A stretch of 64,000 nucleotides of DNA from Leptospira perdikensis (lineage in GTDB: Bacteria > Spirochaetota > Leptospiria > Leptospirales > Leptospiraceae), in assembly GCF_004769575.1 (NCBI RefSeq), contig NZ_RQGA01000011.1, forward strand, positions 62,001-126,000, in the 5' to 3' direction. Below, one piece after another: positions 27,400-37,801 of this stretch. Position 1 is the stretch's first letter. Each line of letters begins with the position of its first letter. The translations under genes and the position numbers were made by a program. The notes beneath the pieces were generated by a model that was not told where the DNA came from, ran no database searches, and was given only the letters and a program-made list of their open reading frames with translations.

Positions 27400-29160
27400 T
27401 CATGTTCCTACTTGCTCGACAGCTTTCTCAAGGGTCTCGTGAAGGGCCCGAATTTGTTTTTGTAGTTTTCCTACCAAATCTTCATTCGTTGTAAAAGCTA
27501 CGGTCTCTTCTGACATCGATTTTCGATCAAGGATCGTGATTTCCCCTTTTTCCAAAAATCCTTTTCCAAGAGTGAGTCTGATGGGAAAACCAATTAGTTC
27601 TGAATCCTTGAATTTAAAACCAGGCCCTAAGTCACGGTCATCCCAGAGAACTTCAATTCCTGCTGCCATTAAGGCATTGTAGATGGATTCAATTTTTGCA
27701 ATATCCTCTGGATTTTTAGCGATACTCACCAAACAGACAGTAAATGGTGCAATGGATACTGGCCAAAAAATCCCTTTATCATCGTTACATTGTTCAATGA
27801 CAGTGGCCATACATCGGTTCACACCAATTCCATAACAACCCATAGTCGTTGTAGTAGCTTTCCCTTTATCATTCAAAACAGTGATATCAAAGGCTTTGGA
27901 ATATTTTTGACCTAACTTAAAAATATGACCTACTTCAATTCCTTTTTCTGCGGTAAGACCATTCCCACAATTTGGGCAAGGATCCCCTACTTTGGCTTGG
28001 GATACATCAATTTTTGTGACTTCCTCTTCCTTGAAAAAGTTAGAAATTTGAATCCCTGCAATATGATGATCCACTTCGTTTGCACCAGATATATACCCAA
28101 AACTCCAATCAACTAACGAATCAATGACGACCTTTAGTTTTTCTGATTTTGGAAATCCTGGCCCAATGAATCCGGGAACTAACCCCAGTTTTTCCATTTC
28201 AGCCGGGCCCATAGGTCTTAGTTCATTACAACCCAAATGGTTTTTTAGTTTGTTCTCGTTGAGTTCACGGTCACCCTCTAAAAAAACAAGAACATAGGTT
28301 CCGTCTGCCCATAGAGCAACTGCTTTTAATAAATTTTCTTCTTTGGTTTTGATAAACTCCGCAACTTCCGAAATTGTTTTTTTAGAAGGTGTGTGAATTT
28401 TATCACTACCAGCAAACGTTTGTTTTGCTGTATTTGATTTTTGAATCACAGGAGTTTTTTCAATATTTCCAGAATATTGACAAGAAGGACAAATCGTAAG
28501 TGTTTCTTCACCAATCGGAGACACTACCATAAATTCTTCTGAGGCAGACCCACCCATGTTCCCTGAATCCGCTTGCACAGGGATCGTGGAAAGTCCCATC
28601 CCCGCAAAAATCCTACGATAGGTTTTACGCATTGTTTGATACGTTTTATCTAAAGACTCATCATCCAAATGAAAGGAATAAGCATCCTTCATTGTAAATT
28701 CACGAGAACGAATCACTCCAAACCGTGGACGAATTTCATCTCTAAATTTTGTATGGATTTGATACACATTGATGGGTAAGTCTTTGTAAGAACGAACCAT
28801 TGGTTTTACAAGAACACAAAAGGATTCTTCATGCGTAGGTCCCAGGCAACTTTCATTGTCATGGCGATCTTTCAAACGAAACATCTCTTTCCCCATTTTA
28901 TCCCAACGACCCGACTCTTTCCAAATTTCACTTGGAGTTAAAATGGGAAGTTGGAATTCCAAGGCACCAGCACGGTCCATTTCAGAACGAACGATACCTT
29001 CAATTTTTTTTAAAATTCTAAGTCCAAGTGGCAAATATGAATACAAACCCGCAGCAGATTTACGAACGAGTCCTGCTCTTGTCATCAGTTTATGAGATGC
29101 AACCACTGCATCTTGCGGATCTTCTTTTGCCGTAGGAATCAAATAGGAACTAGCTTTCAT
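27400..29160 (-). CDS. proS: Prolyl-tRNA synthetase
   Basis: Charges tRNA-Pro. 586 residues, bacterial-type ProRS with the insertion (editing) domain between motifs 2 and 3. Class II motifs seen: LPLGLRILKKIEGIVRSEMDRAGALE (motif 1 region), FRDEIRPRFGVIRSREFTMKDAYSFH (motif 2) and TMGCYGIGVNRCMA (motif 3). The C-terminal anticodon-binding part has WDDRDLGPGFKFKDSELIGFP. Editing-domain region about 225-385. Follows rseP by 44 bases. Confidence 0.96.
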   Translation of the reverse strand: MKASSYLIPTAKEDPQDAVVASHKLMTRAGLVRKSAAGLYSYLPLGLRILKKIEGIVRSEMDRAGALEFQLPILTPSEIWKESGRWDKMGKEMFRLKDRHDNESCLGPTHEESFCVLVKPMVRSYKDLPINVYQIHTKFRDEIRPRFGVIRSREFTMKDAYSFHLDDESLDKTYQTMRKTYRRIFAGMGLSTIPVQADSGNMGGSASEEFMVVSPIGEETLTICPSCQYSGNIEKTPVIQKSNTAKQTFAGSDKIHTPSKKTISEVAEFIKTKEENLLKAVALWADGTYVLVFLEGDRELNENKLKNHLGCNELRPMGPAEMEKLGLVPGFIGPGFPKSEKLKVVIDSLVDWSFGYISGANEVDHHIAGIQISNFFKEEEVTKIDVSQAKVGDPCPNCGNGLTAEKGIEVGHIFKLGQKYSKAFDITVLNDKGKATTTTMGCYGIGVNRCMATVIEQCNDDKGIFWPVSIAPFTVCLVSIAKNPEDIAKIESIYNALMAAGIEVLWDDRDLGPGFKFKDSELIGFPIRLTLGKGFLEKGEITILDRKSMSEETVAFTTNEDLVGKLQKQIRALHETLEKAVEQVGT

Positions 29161-29204
29161 CGACCTTTTCTCTTTTATTTATATACAATTAGAATTATCA
29201 AAAA

Positions 29205-30911
29205 TTAAAAAATACGCATCACATCATTAAACGAAACATAAAGTCCAAGACCAATGAGAAAGAAAAATCCCAATCGAAAAATAGCTTCGATCGCTTTTCT
29301 CGGAAGTGGCCTACCCGTAATGGCCTCATAAGCATACAGTACAATATGTCCGCCGTCAGCCATAGGAATCGGAAGTAAATTCATCACCATAAGTGCTAAA
29401 GAAATTTTTGCAACAAAGTCAAGGTAGGTAACCCAACCATATTCCAAACTAATTCCCGCAATTTGCACAATCCCAATAGGGCCAGATAGATTTTCTTTGG
29501 GAGAAAGAAGCCCAGAAAACAACATCCCAATTCCTTTTAAAGTAGTGGATACGTTTTCGTAAACTTTTGTGGATGCACCCACTAACGAGGAGTATACGGT
29601 AGATTCTTTTTGTAGTTTTTCTGCTTCAAATTTCATCGAAGCACGAAATCCAAGTAAACCAATCGGTTTCAAATTGACATCAGCGGAATATTTCATATTC
29701 CCAATCCAGATGTCTCTTCTGCCTGAAGATTGTTTTAGATATTCTGAAAAGGCATCCGCTTTTTCAAAGGTTTTGTTTTCAATTTTTAAGTTAGAAAGAC
29801 GGTTTTCAATTTCTGCATCATAACTGTCCAAACGGAAATATGGAATTCCTAGTTCGGAAAATTTAGGATGTCTAATGTCCCAAAACTCAAATACATTGGC
29901 ACCTAACACGGGGATTTGGATTGTTACCGTTTCCGTCGCCCAAGGAGTGAGGAGTGGATAGGTTTTTCTTTCCACAACAACGGGGATTGTTTTTCCCTGA
30001 TGTTTCCCAAGCTCAGTTTGTAATTCAGGAACAGTGTGAACATCCACACCTGCCACTTGCAAAATCATATCCCCATCTTTTAGGAAGGAGAGAGCTCGCC
30101 TGCGAAGAGATTTTTCTCGTTCTTGGATTTCTCTTTGTTTTAAAAGTTCTTCCGGAATTTCATCCTTTCTCTCTTCAATTTTTTCTTGGAAGTAAACAGA
30201 TGACTTATCTTCACGATCGAGTAGATTTGCGATAAAATGACTGACTTGTTCCCCATAAGTAAAAGTAGCCACCACTCTTCTTTCTCCAAATGGCATCACT
30301 CCAATCGTTGGATGTCCACCGGCAGAATATAAATTCGGTACAACTTGTACGGTTTTTACTTCCTCTTCTCGTTTGTAAGAAACAGAAACTGGATCTCCCG
30401 TGGTCAAACTGACATTGGTAAAAATATCTTCGAAACTTTCTGTTTTTTTCCCATTGATGGAAACAATTTGGTCCCCTGTGCGAAGCCCTGCCGTATATGC
30501 CGGACTCGAAACTTTGTTTGCATCTTCGATAAAAATTCGATTGGAAGAAGGACTATCGCCAGAAAGTTCCAATATAAACAATAAAATAAAACCTAACACT
30601 AAATTGGCGAATGGACCACCCAGAACCGGAATCATTCGGCGAAGTGGTGGTGTGGAAAGTAAATCCCCTTGCCTTGGTTTTTTATTTTTAGAATAATCAT
30701 CACCACGGAAAAGAACATATCCTCCAATGGGGATGGCCGTGATCTGGTAAATGGTTTTCCCAATTCTTTTTTTCCAAATTCCTTTTCCATACCCAAGAGA
30801 AAAAATCCGAGCTTCCACTCCGACCAACTTTCCACATACGAGGTGCCCCAATTCATGGATAAAAATAGAAACCGCTAACATAAATACGGCGCCGAGTACC
30901 ATGATGATCAT
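29205..30911 (-). CDS. rseP: RIP metalloprotease RseP (site-2 protease family)
   Basis: Intramembrane zinc protease that cleaves membrane-bound anti-sigma factors and signal-peptide remnants. 568 residues, longer than the usual 450. HELGH at 19-23 in the first membrane helix, NLLPIPMADGGH near the C-terminus gives the third zinc ligand Asp (usual LDGGH; here ADGGH). At least one PDZ domain (about 125-195, SPAYTAGLRTGDQIVSINGKK) and a second PDZ-like region near 290. A long charged insert (about 230-290) accounts for the extra size. Overlaps dxr by 4 bases, the common cdsA-dxr-rseP order. Confidence 0.94.
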   Translation of the reverse strand: MIIMVLGAVFMLAVSIFIHELGHLVCGKLVGVEARIFSLGYGKGIWKKRIGKTIYQITAIPIGGYVLFRGDDYSKNKKPRQGDLLSTPPLRRMIPVLGGPFANLVLGFILLFILELSGDSPSSNRIFIEDANKVSSPAYTAGLRTGDQIVSINGKKTESFEDIFTNVSLTTGDPVSVSYKREEEVKTVQVVPNLYSAGGHPTIGVMPFGERRVVATFTYGEQVSHFIANLLDREDKSSVYFQEKIEERKDEIPEELLKQREIQEREKSLRRRALSFLKDGDMILQVAGVDVHTVPELQTELGKHQGKTIPVVVERKTYPLLTPWATETVTIQIPVLGANVFEFWDIRHPKFSELGIPYFRLDSYDAEIENRLSNLKIENKTFEKADAFSEYLKQSSGRRDIWIGNMKYSADVNLKPIGLLGFRASMKFEAEKLQKESTVYSSLVGASTKVYENVSTTLKGIGMLFSGLLSPKENLSGPIGIVQIAGISLEYGWVTYLDFVAKISLALMVMNLLPIPMADGGHIVLYAYEAITGRPLPRKAIEAIFRLGFFFLIGLGLYVSFNDVMRIF

Positions 30912-32068
30912 ATAGTCACTCCCCCTCTCCGAAATTCTTTTTGGATAAATTCACGTGTTTCCTGATCTTTTTCTAGATACCCTTCTAAATCATCGGGGAA
31001 GGCATTTGCAATTTTATTTAGTGCCGATTCGATTAACTTAGGAATGGCGATAAAAGAAATTTTTTCTTCTAAAAACAAAGCAACGGCTTCTTCATTGGCG
31101 GCATTGAATACAGAAGGGGCAGTCCCACCAACCCTTCCCGCTTGGAAGGCAAGTTTAAGTCCAGGATAACGACCTAAATCAGGAGGGAAAAATTCCAAAG
31201 TTTTCCAAGTCGAAGGTTTTCTTTCGATAAGCATCTTCGGTGTTGGCGTTGGATAAAATAAAGAATGGGCAATGGGATAAATCATATCGGGATGGCTTGT
31301 GTATTGCAAACAAGCACCGTCCAGAGTTTCAATGATTCCATGTGTGAGTGATTGCGGGTGGATCACCACTTCAATCTCGTCATAAGAAAATCCAAATAAA
31401 AAATGAGCTTCAATCACTTCGAGACCTTTGTTGATCAGTCCCGCTGAATCCACTGTGATTTTTGGGCCCATCGACCATGTGGGATGGTTTAATGCTTGTT
31501 TTACGGACACATGTTCTAATTCTTCAATGGGCAGAGTTCGGAAACTTCCCCCCGATGCCGTAAGTGTGATGGCACGAATATTAGATCTTTTTTCTCTTTC
31601 AATCAACTGAAAGAGTGCATTGTGTTCCGAGTCAACAGGAACCATTAAAGTATTGTATTTTGCCACCAAACGGTTGATCAGTGGTCCAAAGGTCACGAGT
31701 GTTTCTTTATTGGCGATTGCGATTTTTTTACCAGCCTCAATGGCGGCAATGGTAGGTCTGACTCCTCTTGCCCCAACAACGGCAGTCACAACCACAGAAA
31801 CAGAAGATAACCGAACCAAATCCGATAAAGAATCTTCTCCATAAAGAATGGTAGTGGATTTGTACTTAGAACCCAAAGCCCCTTCTAACTTAGAATCGGT
31901 GATAGAAATCACTTCCGGAGAAAATTCACCCATCAGTGATTTTGCAAGATCTAAGTTCGAATGAACCGAAAAACTACGTAAAGAAAAGGAGTCTTTGAAC
32001 TGGCGGAGTACCTTCACAGTCGAAGAGCCAACAGAACCAGAAATTCCTAATACGGATACTCCAACCAT
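30908..32068 (-). CDS. dxr: 1-deoxy-D-xylulose 5-phosphate reductoisomerase
   Basis: Second MEP step: NADPH-dependent conversion of DXP to MEP. 386 residues. NADPH fold motif LGISGSVGSSTV (about 7-18), IANKETLV, the metal/substrate region VPVDSEHNALFQ and LTASGGSF, and NHPTWSMGPKITVDSAGLINKGLEVIEAH (signature seen in part). Four-base overlap with rseP downstream; 30 bases after cdsA. Confidence 0.97.
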   Translation of the reverse strand: MVGVSVLGISGSVGSSTVKVLRQFKDSFSLRSFSVHSNLDLAKSLMGEFSPEVISITDSKLEGALGSKYKSTTILYGEDSLSDLVRLSSVSVVVTAVVGARGVRPTIAAIEAGKKIAIANKETLVTFGPLINRLVAKYNTLMVPVDSEHNALFQLIEREKRSNIRAITLTASGGSFRTLPIEELEHVSVKQALNHPTWSMGPKITVDSAGLINKGLEVIEAHFLFGFSYDEIEVVIHPQSLTHGIIETLDGACLQYTSHPDMIYPIAHSLFYPTPTPKMLIERKPSTWKTLEFFPPDLGRYPGLKLAFQAGRVGGTAPSVFNAANEEAVALFLEEKISFIAIPKLIESALNKIANAFPDDLEGYLEKDQETREFIQKEFRRGGVTI

Positions 32069-32098
32069 GTAACTCTTAGACCGTTCCGAAAGTGGGAA

Positions 32099-33010
32099 TC
32101 AGACCGCGTAACCGAGAATTCCCTTAAATAGGAAGTAATAGTAAATCACAGGAACGGTAAAAAGGAGTGCATCTGCCAAATCAAGAACCCCACCATGGCC
32201 CGGGATCAAACTTCCGGAATCTTTGATTTTCGCATCTCGTTTCATCGCAGACTCAGCCAAATCTCCCATCACAGAAATGACAGAAACCACAAAGGCAACA
32301 ATCACGGATTCAATCACTCCAATTGGCAATTTCACACCGCTAAAATGTTCCCAAGTGAAATTTAGAATTTGGACACCGACAACAGCTGTGATGTTTCCCG
32401 TCACATATCCTTCCCAAGTTTTTTTAGGAGAGATTTTCAAACCGGCAGGATGTTTTCCAAACCAACGACCACCAAAATAGGCTCCTGCATCACTCATAAA
32501 AGTAATTACGGAAACTAAAAAGATATAATAAGCACCAAAAGGGAATGCGAGTAGGAGTAAAAAATGTCCGATGGGAATCGCTAAATAAATAGGACCAAGG
32601 ATGGTGGCACTCGCAGAAAATAAAGCACCATCTAACGGACGTTTTAGAATTTGCAAAATCCAAACAGTTAAGGAAAGTGCGATGAGTAAAAAAGGAATCG
32701 GATGGAATCCTTCGCGAAGAATCTTAGACAATTCCAAAACAAAAGCGGGAGGAGTCACTTCGAACTGAAGGCCTAAAAACTGAATGTAATAGACTGTAAA
32801 AATTAAAATCGAAAAGAATAATCCCGTTCCAAAAAAAGGTTTGGAGTCTTCTCGTCTGCAGAATGCATACAGTTCTTTTAAACCCAAGTAGATGGTAATA
32901 CAACCAAAGGCATAGAACTCCAAATAGTAAAAAGAACTATGGAAGATCATGAACACATATACAAATGTTAATACAATTGCAGAAAGGATACGGAGTGTTG
33001 TCTCACTCAT
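32099..33010 (-). CDS. cdsA: Phosphatidate cytidylyltransferase
   Basis: Makes CDP-diacylglycerol, the branch point to phosphatidylglycerol and phosphatidylethanolamine. 303 residues with about eight membrane helices. The C-terminal signature with SDAGAYFGGRWFGKHP, SPKKTWEG and the metal-binding stretch KDSGSLIPGHGGVLDLADALL is complete. Starts inside the last codons of uppS (4-base overlap). Confidence 0.96.
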   Translation of the reverse strand: MSETTLRILSAIVLTFVYVFMIFHSSFYYLEFYAFGCITIYLGLKELYAFCRREDSKPFFGTGLFFSILIFTVYYIQFLGLQFEVTPPAFVLELSKILREGFHPIPFLLIALSLTVWILQILKRPLDGALFSASATILGPIYLAIPIGHFLLLLAFPFGAYYIFLVSVITFMSDAGAYFGGRWFGKHPAGLKISPKKTWEGYVTGNITAVVGVQILNFTWEHFSGVKLPIGVIESVIVAFVVSVISVMGDLAESAMKRDAKIKDSGSLIPGHGGVLDLADALLFTVPVIYYYFLFKGILGYAV

Positions 33011-33720
33011 AACAAACCACCAAATTTACGTTTTCGGGAATCAAAAAAAAGAAGGGCTTCTTCCAAAGAAGTTCTTCCAAAGTCCGGCCAAAGAGTATTT
33101 GTAAAATACATTTCAGCATAGGCACTCTGCCACAAAAGAAAATTGGAAATCCTTTGTTCTCCCGCAGTTCTGATCAATAAATCTACCGGCGGCAAAGGGG
33201 ATGTATACAAATATTTTTCAAATTCTTTGGTACTAATGGGTTTGTCCAAAGTTTCTTTTTTGGACTTCCGTGCAGCCATCACACGGGAAAAATTACTGAG
33301 GATCTCTTCATGACCGCCATAGTTCAAACAAAAGTTGGCAGTCAGTTTTTTGTTCTTTTTTGTGACCGCCATGGCATGGTCAATTTTTGAGAGAACCGTT
33401 TTAGAAAGTTTATTCCGTGCTCCACTATGATGGATACGAATGCCTTTTTGATGGATGGTATCGAGTCTTGTTTCGATAAACTCAACTAACAAACCAAAGA
33501 TGGCTTGGATTTCTGTAATAGGGCGTTTCCAATTTTCTGTGGAAAAAGCATAAAGAGAGATGTTGGGGATTTTGTATTCCAAGGCCACATCCAAAAGGCG
33601 ATCAATTGCGTTCGCCCCTTCTCTATGGCCTTCGGTTCTTTTTTTCCCCTGGCTTTCGGCCCACCTTCCATTTCCGTCCATGATGACAGCAATGTGTGCG
33701 GGGATTGAGTTCAACTTCAT
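33007..33720 (-). CDS. uppS: Isoprenyl transferase (undecaprenyl diphosphate synthase)
   Basis: Adds isopentenyl units in cis to give the C55 lipid carrier for peptidoglycan and LPS. 237 residues. Signatures: HIAVIMDGNGRWAESQGK with the catalytic Asp (about 9-26), GHREGA, LYAFSTENWKRP, NFCLNYGGHEEI, and the C-terminal DLLIRTAGEQRISNFLLWQ motif. Six bases after frr. Confidence 0.97.
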   Translation of the reverse strand: MKLNSIPAHIAVIMDGNGRWAESQGKKRTEGHREGANAIDRLLDVALEYKIPNISLYAFSTENWKRPITEIQAIFGLLVEFIETRLDTIHQKGIRIHHSGARNKLSKTVLSKIDHAMAVTKKNKKLTANFCLNYGGHEEILSNFSRVMAARKSKKETLDKPISTKEFEKYLYTSPLPPVDLLIRTAGEQRISNFLLWQSAYAEMYFTNTLWPDFGRTSLEEALLFFDSRKRKFGGLL

Positions 33721-33726
33721 AGAAAA

Positions 33727-34278
33727 TTAAAGAGTAGTGATCTCTTTTTCTTTTTCCTTTTCTAAGTCTCCCAATTTGGCAATATAAGAATCCGTAATTT
33801 TTTGGATTTTGTCTTGGTGGCCTTTTAATTCATCTTGGGACATTTCTGCCTGGTGTTTTTTTAATTCATCATTGGCATCACGACGGATATTACGAATGGC
33901 AACTTTTTTTTCTTCGGCCTTTTGTTTGACCACTTTTGCAAGTTCTTTCCGTCTTTCCCCTGTTAGTTCAGGGATATTGATTCGGATGCTAGACCCATCG
34001 TTGTTTGGAGTGAGTCCAAGACTTGCTGCAAAAATTGCTTTTTCAATGTCTTTCAACATTCCTTTTTCAAAAGGAGTGATGAGGATGACCCGAGGTTCTG
34101 GGCAAGCAATTTTACCAAGTTGGTTTAAAGGAGTGAGTGTTCCGTAATAGTCAACTCGAACATCTTCCACCATCATTGGGTTTGCTTTCCCCGTACGAAT
34201 CGTACCGAAATCTTTTTTCAAAGCATCTACGGTTTTGTCCATTTTGGACTGCATGGATTTTATAATTTCATCTACCAT
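33727..34278 (-). CDS. frr: Ribosome recycling factor
   Basis: Splits post-termination ribosomes together with EF-G. 183 residues, standard length, with [23 protein letters not shown] and the [15 protein letters not shown] stretch. Overlaps pyrH by 11 bases, indicating coupled translation. Confidence 0.97.
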   Translation of the reverse strand: MVDEIIKSMQSKMDKTVDALKKDFGTIRTGKANPMMVEDVRVDYYGTLTPLNQLGKIACPEPRVILITPFEKGMLKDIEKAIFAASLGLTPNNDGSSIRINIPELTGERRKELAKVVKQKAEEKKVAIRNIRRDANDELKKHQAEMSQDELKGHQDKIQKITDSYIAKLGDLEKEKEKEITTL

Positions 34279-35014
34279 CTAGAATCACTTCCTCTGAATT
34301 GGAGATCAATGTACCAATTGGTTCTCCATCGATTAATTTTCTTAAATTTCCTGCCTTAAAGATATCAAAAACGATGATGGGCATATTATTGTCCATACAG
34401 AGACTAAGAGCAGTTGAATCCATCACCTTTAACCGGTGTTTGATGGACTCCATAAAAGAAACTTCTAAGTAACGTTTTGCCGTTGGGTCCTTTTTAGGAT
34501 CCGCAGTGTACACCCCGTCTACTTTTGTGGCTTTAAGAATGACTTCACATCCTACTTCCACAGCTCGTAGAGATGCAGTTGTATCCGTTGTAAAATAAGG
34601 ATTTCCTGTTCCACCAGCGAATATAATCACACGATTTTTTTCTAAATGGCGAACGGCACGTCTACGAATATAAGGTTCTGCAACAGATTTCATTTCGATG
34701 GCGGAAAGAACTCGGGTAAACATCCCTTGTTTTTCACATGCATCTTGTAAGGCGAGACCATTCATAATGGTGCCAAGCATTCCCATGTAGTCTGCAGTAG
34801 CTCGTTCCATTCCGGACTTTGCTAAAGTTTCGCCACGGATCATATTTCCACCACCCACAACCACAGCAACTTCTAGACCTAAGTCATGAACTTCTTTGAT
34901 TTGTCCGGCAAGTGAAAATGTTTTATTGGTATCAATACCTAGTTCACCCTCACCGGCAAGAGCCTCGCCGGAGAGTTTGATAAGAATTCTTTTGAAACGC
35001 GGACTAGTTCCCAC
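34268..35014 (-). CDS. pyrH: UMP kinase
   Basis: Phosphorylates UMP to UDP in pyrimidine synthesis; hexameric amino-acid-kinase fold. 248 residues with [52 protein letters not shown] and [17 protein letters not shown]. Starts with GTG inside the tsf gene (11-base overlap). Confidence 0.97.
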   Translation of the reverse strand: MGTSPRFKRILIKLSGEALAGEGELGIDTNKTFSLAGQIKEVHDLGLEVAVVVGGGNMIRGETLAKSGMERATADYMGMLGTIMNGLALQDACEKQGMFTRVLSAIEMKSVAEPYIRRRAVRHLEKNRVIIFAGGTGNPYFTTDTTASLRAVEVGCEVILKATKVDGVYTADPKKDPTAKRYLEVSFMESIKHRLKVMDSTALSLCMDNNMPIIVFDIFKAGNLRKLIDGEPIGTLISNSEEVILDGR

Positions 35015-35600
35015 CTACTTGGAACCTCGAGAACCTACCAACAGTAATGTTCTCTCCAAATTTCGCAATGGCTTCTTGGAGAAGGTCATTGATGGTTTTG
35101 GAGTTGTCACGAATCGATTTTTGATGGATCAGACAAATCTCTTCAAAGTATTTTTTCATTTTACCAGGAAGGATCTTTTCGATTTGGTCTGCTTTTTTGC
35201 CTTCTTTTTCAAGAAGAGCTTTTTGTACACCCATCTCATTGTCAATTTCTGACTGAGGAATTGATTCTTCGTTTACGTAAAGTGGGTTCATCGCAGTGAT
35301 TTGAAGAGCGATCTCTTTTCCAAGAGCTTCAAACGCTTCATTGTTTGCAACGAAGTCAGTTTCACAGTTCAGTTCTACAAGAACTCCTGTTTTTCCTGTT
35401 CCGTGAATGTAAGCGATGACTTTTCCTTCACCAGTTTCACGACCAGCACGTTTCGCTGCTTTCGCTAAACCTTTTTCTCTTAAATAAGTAACTGCTTTTT
35501 CAATATCACCACCCTTTTCTTCGAGGGCTTTTTTGCAGTCCATCATCCCCGCGCCTGTACGTTCGCGAAGATCTTTAATTTGTTCGGAGCTAACTGCCAT
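35004..35600 (-). CDS. tsf: Translation elongation factor Ts (short form)
   Basis: Nucleotide exchange factor for EF-Tu. 198 residues: the short form, with the N-terminal UBA-like domain ([19 protein letters not shown]), the [10 protein letters not shown]-Tu contact motif and the C-terminal module, but with only one core subdomain compared with the about 280-residue E. coli protein. Five bases after rpsB. Confidence 0.97.
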   Translation of the reverse strand: MAVSSEQIKDLRERTGAGMMDCKKALEEKGGDIEKAVTYLREKGLAKAAKRAGRETGEGKVIAYIHGTGKTGVLVELNCETDFVANNEAFEALGKEIALQITAMNPLYVNEESIPQSEIDNEMGVQKALLEKEGKKADQIEKILPGKMKKYFEEICLIHQKSIRDNSKTINDLLQEAIAKFGENITVGRFSRFQVGGN

Positions 35601-35605
35601 TAGTA

Positions 35606-36481
35606 TTATCCTTCTGTAGTAGGTTTTACTTCTGCCGCTTTTTTTGCAGCTTCTACATCCACAGGGATGTCTTTTGCAACTGGAGGAAGTTCATCGTCCA
35701 TAATGAATTTTCCGGACTCATCATACTCACCTTGGTATTCAAGAGCAAGTTGTTCTGCGTCCATATCTTCAGCAAAATTAGTTTGGATCACTTCTCCACC
35801 TGTTCCTTCTAACACAGCATTTGCCATAGTATCAAGGAAAAGAGAAATAGCGCGGATTGCATCATCATTACCTGGAATTGGGTAATCAATTGGCTCTGGA
35901 TCACAGTTTGTATCAATCACTGCAAACACTTTCAAACCAAGTTTTTTTGCTTCTTTCACAGCGATTTCTTCTTTTTTAGGATCGATCACAAAAAGAATTT
36001 CAGGCACAACAGCCATATCTTTAATTCCACCAAGTGTTTGGCGAAGTTTTTCTAACTCACGTTTGAGAGACAGTGCTTCTTTTTTAGTTCTAGCTTCTTG
36101 TTCGAAAGAGTTGTTCTCTTCCATTTGCTCAAGTCTTTTCAAACGAGCAATTGACTTCTTCACTGTGTTCCAGTTAGTAAGAAGACCACCTAACCAACGG
36201 TTAGATACATAGTACATACTGCACGCTTGTGCGGCTCTTTCAATAGCACCACGAGCTTGTTTTTTAGTTCCTACAAAAAGAACTTTCTTACCTTGACCGG
36301 TAAGTTTTTTCAAAGCATCGTAAGCTTCTTTTGTTTTTTGAACAGTCTTTTGAAGGTCGATGATGTGAATTCCGTTACGAGCAGTATAAACATACGGGCT
36401 CATTTTTGGATTCCAACGACGTGTTTGGTGACCGAAGTGTACGCCTGCTTCTAGCAGACTTTTCATGGAAATTACTGACAT
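35606..36481 (-). CDS. rpsB: 30S ribosomal protein S2
   Basis: 291 residues. N-terminal [19 protein letters not shown], the FVGTKKQA block and [10 protein letters not shown] are diagnostic; the [24 protein letters not shown] signature is complete. An acidic/alanine-rich C-terminal tail of about 50 residues (from about 240) extends beyond the usual core. Two bases after the DUF4321 gene. Confidence 0.97.
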   Translation of the reverse strand: MSVISMKSLLEAGVHFGHQTRRWNPKMSPYVYTARNGIHIIDLQKTVQKTKEAYDALKKLTGQGKKVLFVGTKKQARGAIERAAQACSMYYVSNRWLGGLLTNWNTVKKSIARLKRLEQMEENNSFEQEARTKKEALSLKRELEKLRQTLGGIKDMAVVPEILFVIDPKKEEIAVKEAKKLGLKVFAVIDTNCDPEPIDYPIPGNDDAIRAISLFLDTMANAVLEGTGGEVIQTNFAEDMDAEQLALEYQGEYDESGKFIMDDELPPVAKDIPVDVEAAKKAAEVKPTTEG

Positions 36482-36483
36482 AG

Positions 36484-36717
36484 TTACCCCTTTTTTAATG
36501 CGAGATATCCAGACGCTACAAGACCAACGATACTTGCAGGGGTTAGCTGGAACTCGACTTTAATTATGTAAAGCTCTAATGATACTGGTGAATCGAACAA
36601 AAACCGAGAGAGGTATGTTGTGCCAAGAAGTCGGTCAAGGACCACTCCAGCCACAGCTCCCGCCATCAGTCCCAAAAAAAGCACGAGAAGTAGGTTCCCG
36701 ATTTGGGTTTTGTTCAT
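36484..36717 (-). CDS. DUF4321-type small membrane protein
   Basis: 77 residues with two hydrophobic stretches (about 8-30, [19 protein letters not shown], and about 58-73) and the polar centre [26 protein letters not shown] seen here in part. It fits the small DUF4321 family found in spirochaetes and firmicutes; role unknown. It is the first gene of the rpsB operon as judged by the 2-base gap. Confidence 0.7.
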   Translation of the reverse strand: MNKTQIGNLLLVLFLGLMAGAVAGVVLDRLLGTTYLSRFLFDSPVSLELYIIKVEFQLTPASIVGLVASGYLALKKG

Positions 36718-37167
36718 CCAAAAGCACCTTTGTCAAGCTTCCCTGTCAGGATTTGGAATTTAGGCAGATTGTCAAGGGGAAAGGTATCTGAAGGTTTCCG
36801 AATTCAAAACAAGAGGCAAAGAAGAAAGAATGAATCTTCGGAAAAACCCTTTTGATGGTTTGGGGCGCCTCCCCTCTTTTCGAAAAGTTCACTCAAATCG
36901 AAAAGGACCGGGCTCCTTCGGGGTGCGCTCTCGCTCCCGTCCGAAGAGGCTCAAAAACGCCCCTTCGGACCAAGCCCTTCAGATCCCTGGCGCAAAACGG
37001 TCTGGTTTTTCCTGGACCAAGAAAGAAAACCATTCACCCTACGGAGTTTTAGTCTTTTGGTTCATTGACAAATACTCAATTGACACAACGTTTAGATACC
37101 GTTGAATCACTACTCGAATCAGCCACTTCCCTATAAAAAAACAAACGATAACAGAAAAAGGATCCAA
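36718..37167. repeat. Intergenic region with GC-rich structured element (about 36858-37012)
   Basis: No credible gene. The middle is much richer in G and C than its surroundings and is full of short inverted repeats, for example GTCCGAAG (about 36939-36946) facing CTTCGGAC, TCCTTCGG facing CCGAAGAGG, and CTTTTCGAAAAG. It looks like a dispersed intergenic repeat of the type seen in Leptospira. Near 36731 and 36770, read on the minus strand, there are two TTGACA motifs that could be -35 boxes for the DUF4321-rpsB operon; no clear -10 box goes with them. Confidence 0.45.
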
Positions 37168-37713
37168 ATGAGAAAGTTAATTGCTGCGATCAATATGACC
37201 ATTGACGGATTTTGTGACCATACTTCCGGAATCCCAGACGAAGAAATTCACCAACATTACGCCGATCTTTTAAGAACTGCTGATACCGCATTCTATGGCA
37301 GAACCACTTACCAACTCATGGAATATTGGCGCACAGTCCTAAACCATCCTACGGGAGATAAAACAAAAGATGATTTTGCAAAGGCGATTGATCAGATCCA
37401 AAAAATTGTTTTTTCGCGAACTTTAAAAAATGTAGATTGGAAATCCGCTAAATTAGCCAATCAAAATCTCGAAAAAGAAGTATCCGACAAAAAACTGCAA
37501 CCAGGAAAAGATATACTAGCCTGCAGTCCAAGTTTGATCGTTTCGTTAACAAAACTTAATTTAATAGACGAATACCAACTCTGCGTTCATCCCATCATTG
37601 CGGGTAGCGGTTTGACTTTATTCAAAGATATAAATGAACACATTAGACTAAAACTCACTCAAACCAAACCCTTTCGCTGTGGTGCAGTCCTTCTATATTA
37701 TCAACCCACATAG
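37168..37713 (+). CDS. Dihydrofolate-reductase-fold (RibD C-terminal-like) protein
   Basis: 181 residues from the ATG at 37168, which has AAGGAT six bases upstream and gives the family start MRKLIAAINMTIDGF. Further motifs: DTAFYGRTTYQLMEYW, FSRTL, GKDILACSPSLIVSL and the IIAGSGLTLFKD end of the RibD_C domain. These YwjB/YyaP-type proteins are NADPH-binding and of unknown substrate. Followed 88 bases later by a methyltransferase. Confidence 0.85.
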   Translation: MRKLIAAINMTIDGFCDHTSGIPDEEIHQHYADLLRTADTAFYGRTTYQLMEYWRTVLNHPTGDKTKDDFAKAIDQIQKIVFSRTLKNVDWKSAKLANQNLEKEVSDKKLQPGKDILACSPSLIVSLTKLNLIDEYQLCVHPIIAGSGLTLFKDINEHIRLKLTQTKPFRCGAVLLYYQPT

Positions 37714-37801
37714 AATGGGGCAAAGAAAAAGATAACTTTGAAAAAATGATTTTTGAAACAAAAAGATTACAGGTCTTAGAAGGGTTAAAGGAATCCAACG
37801 G

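Noticed and set aside
37064..37098. Promoter TTGACA...TAGATA before the reductase-like gene
   Set aside because: Spacer of 22 bases is too long, and the second TTGACA is too close; a direct repeat of ATTGACA is present but no proper -10 box.
36830..37105. 91-residue frame in the GC-rich element
   Set aside because: Composition follows the repeat; no ribosome site; overlaps a GC-rich structured block.
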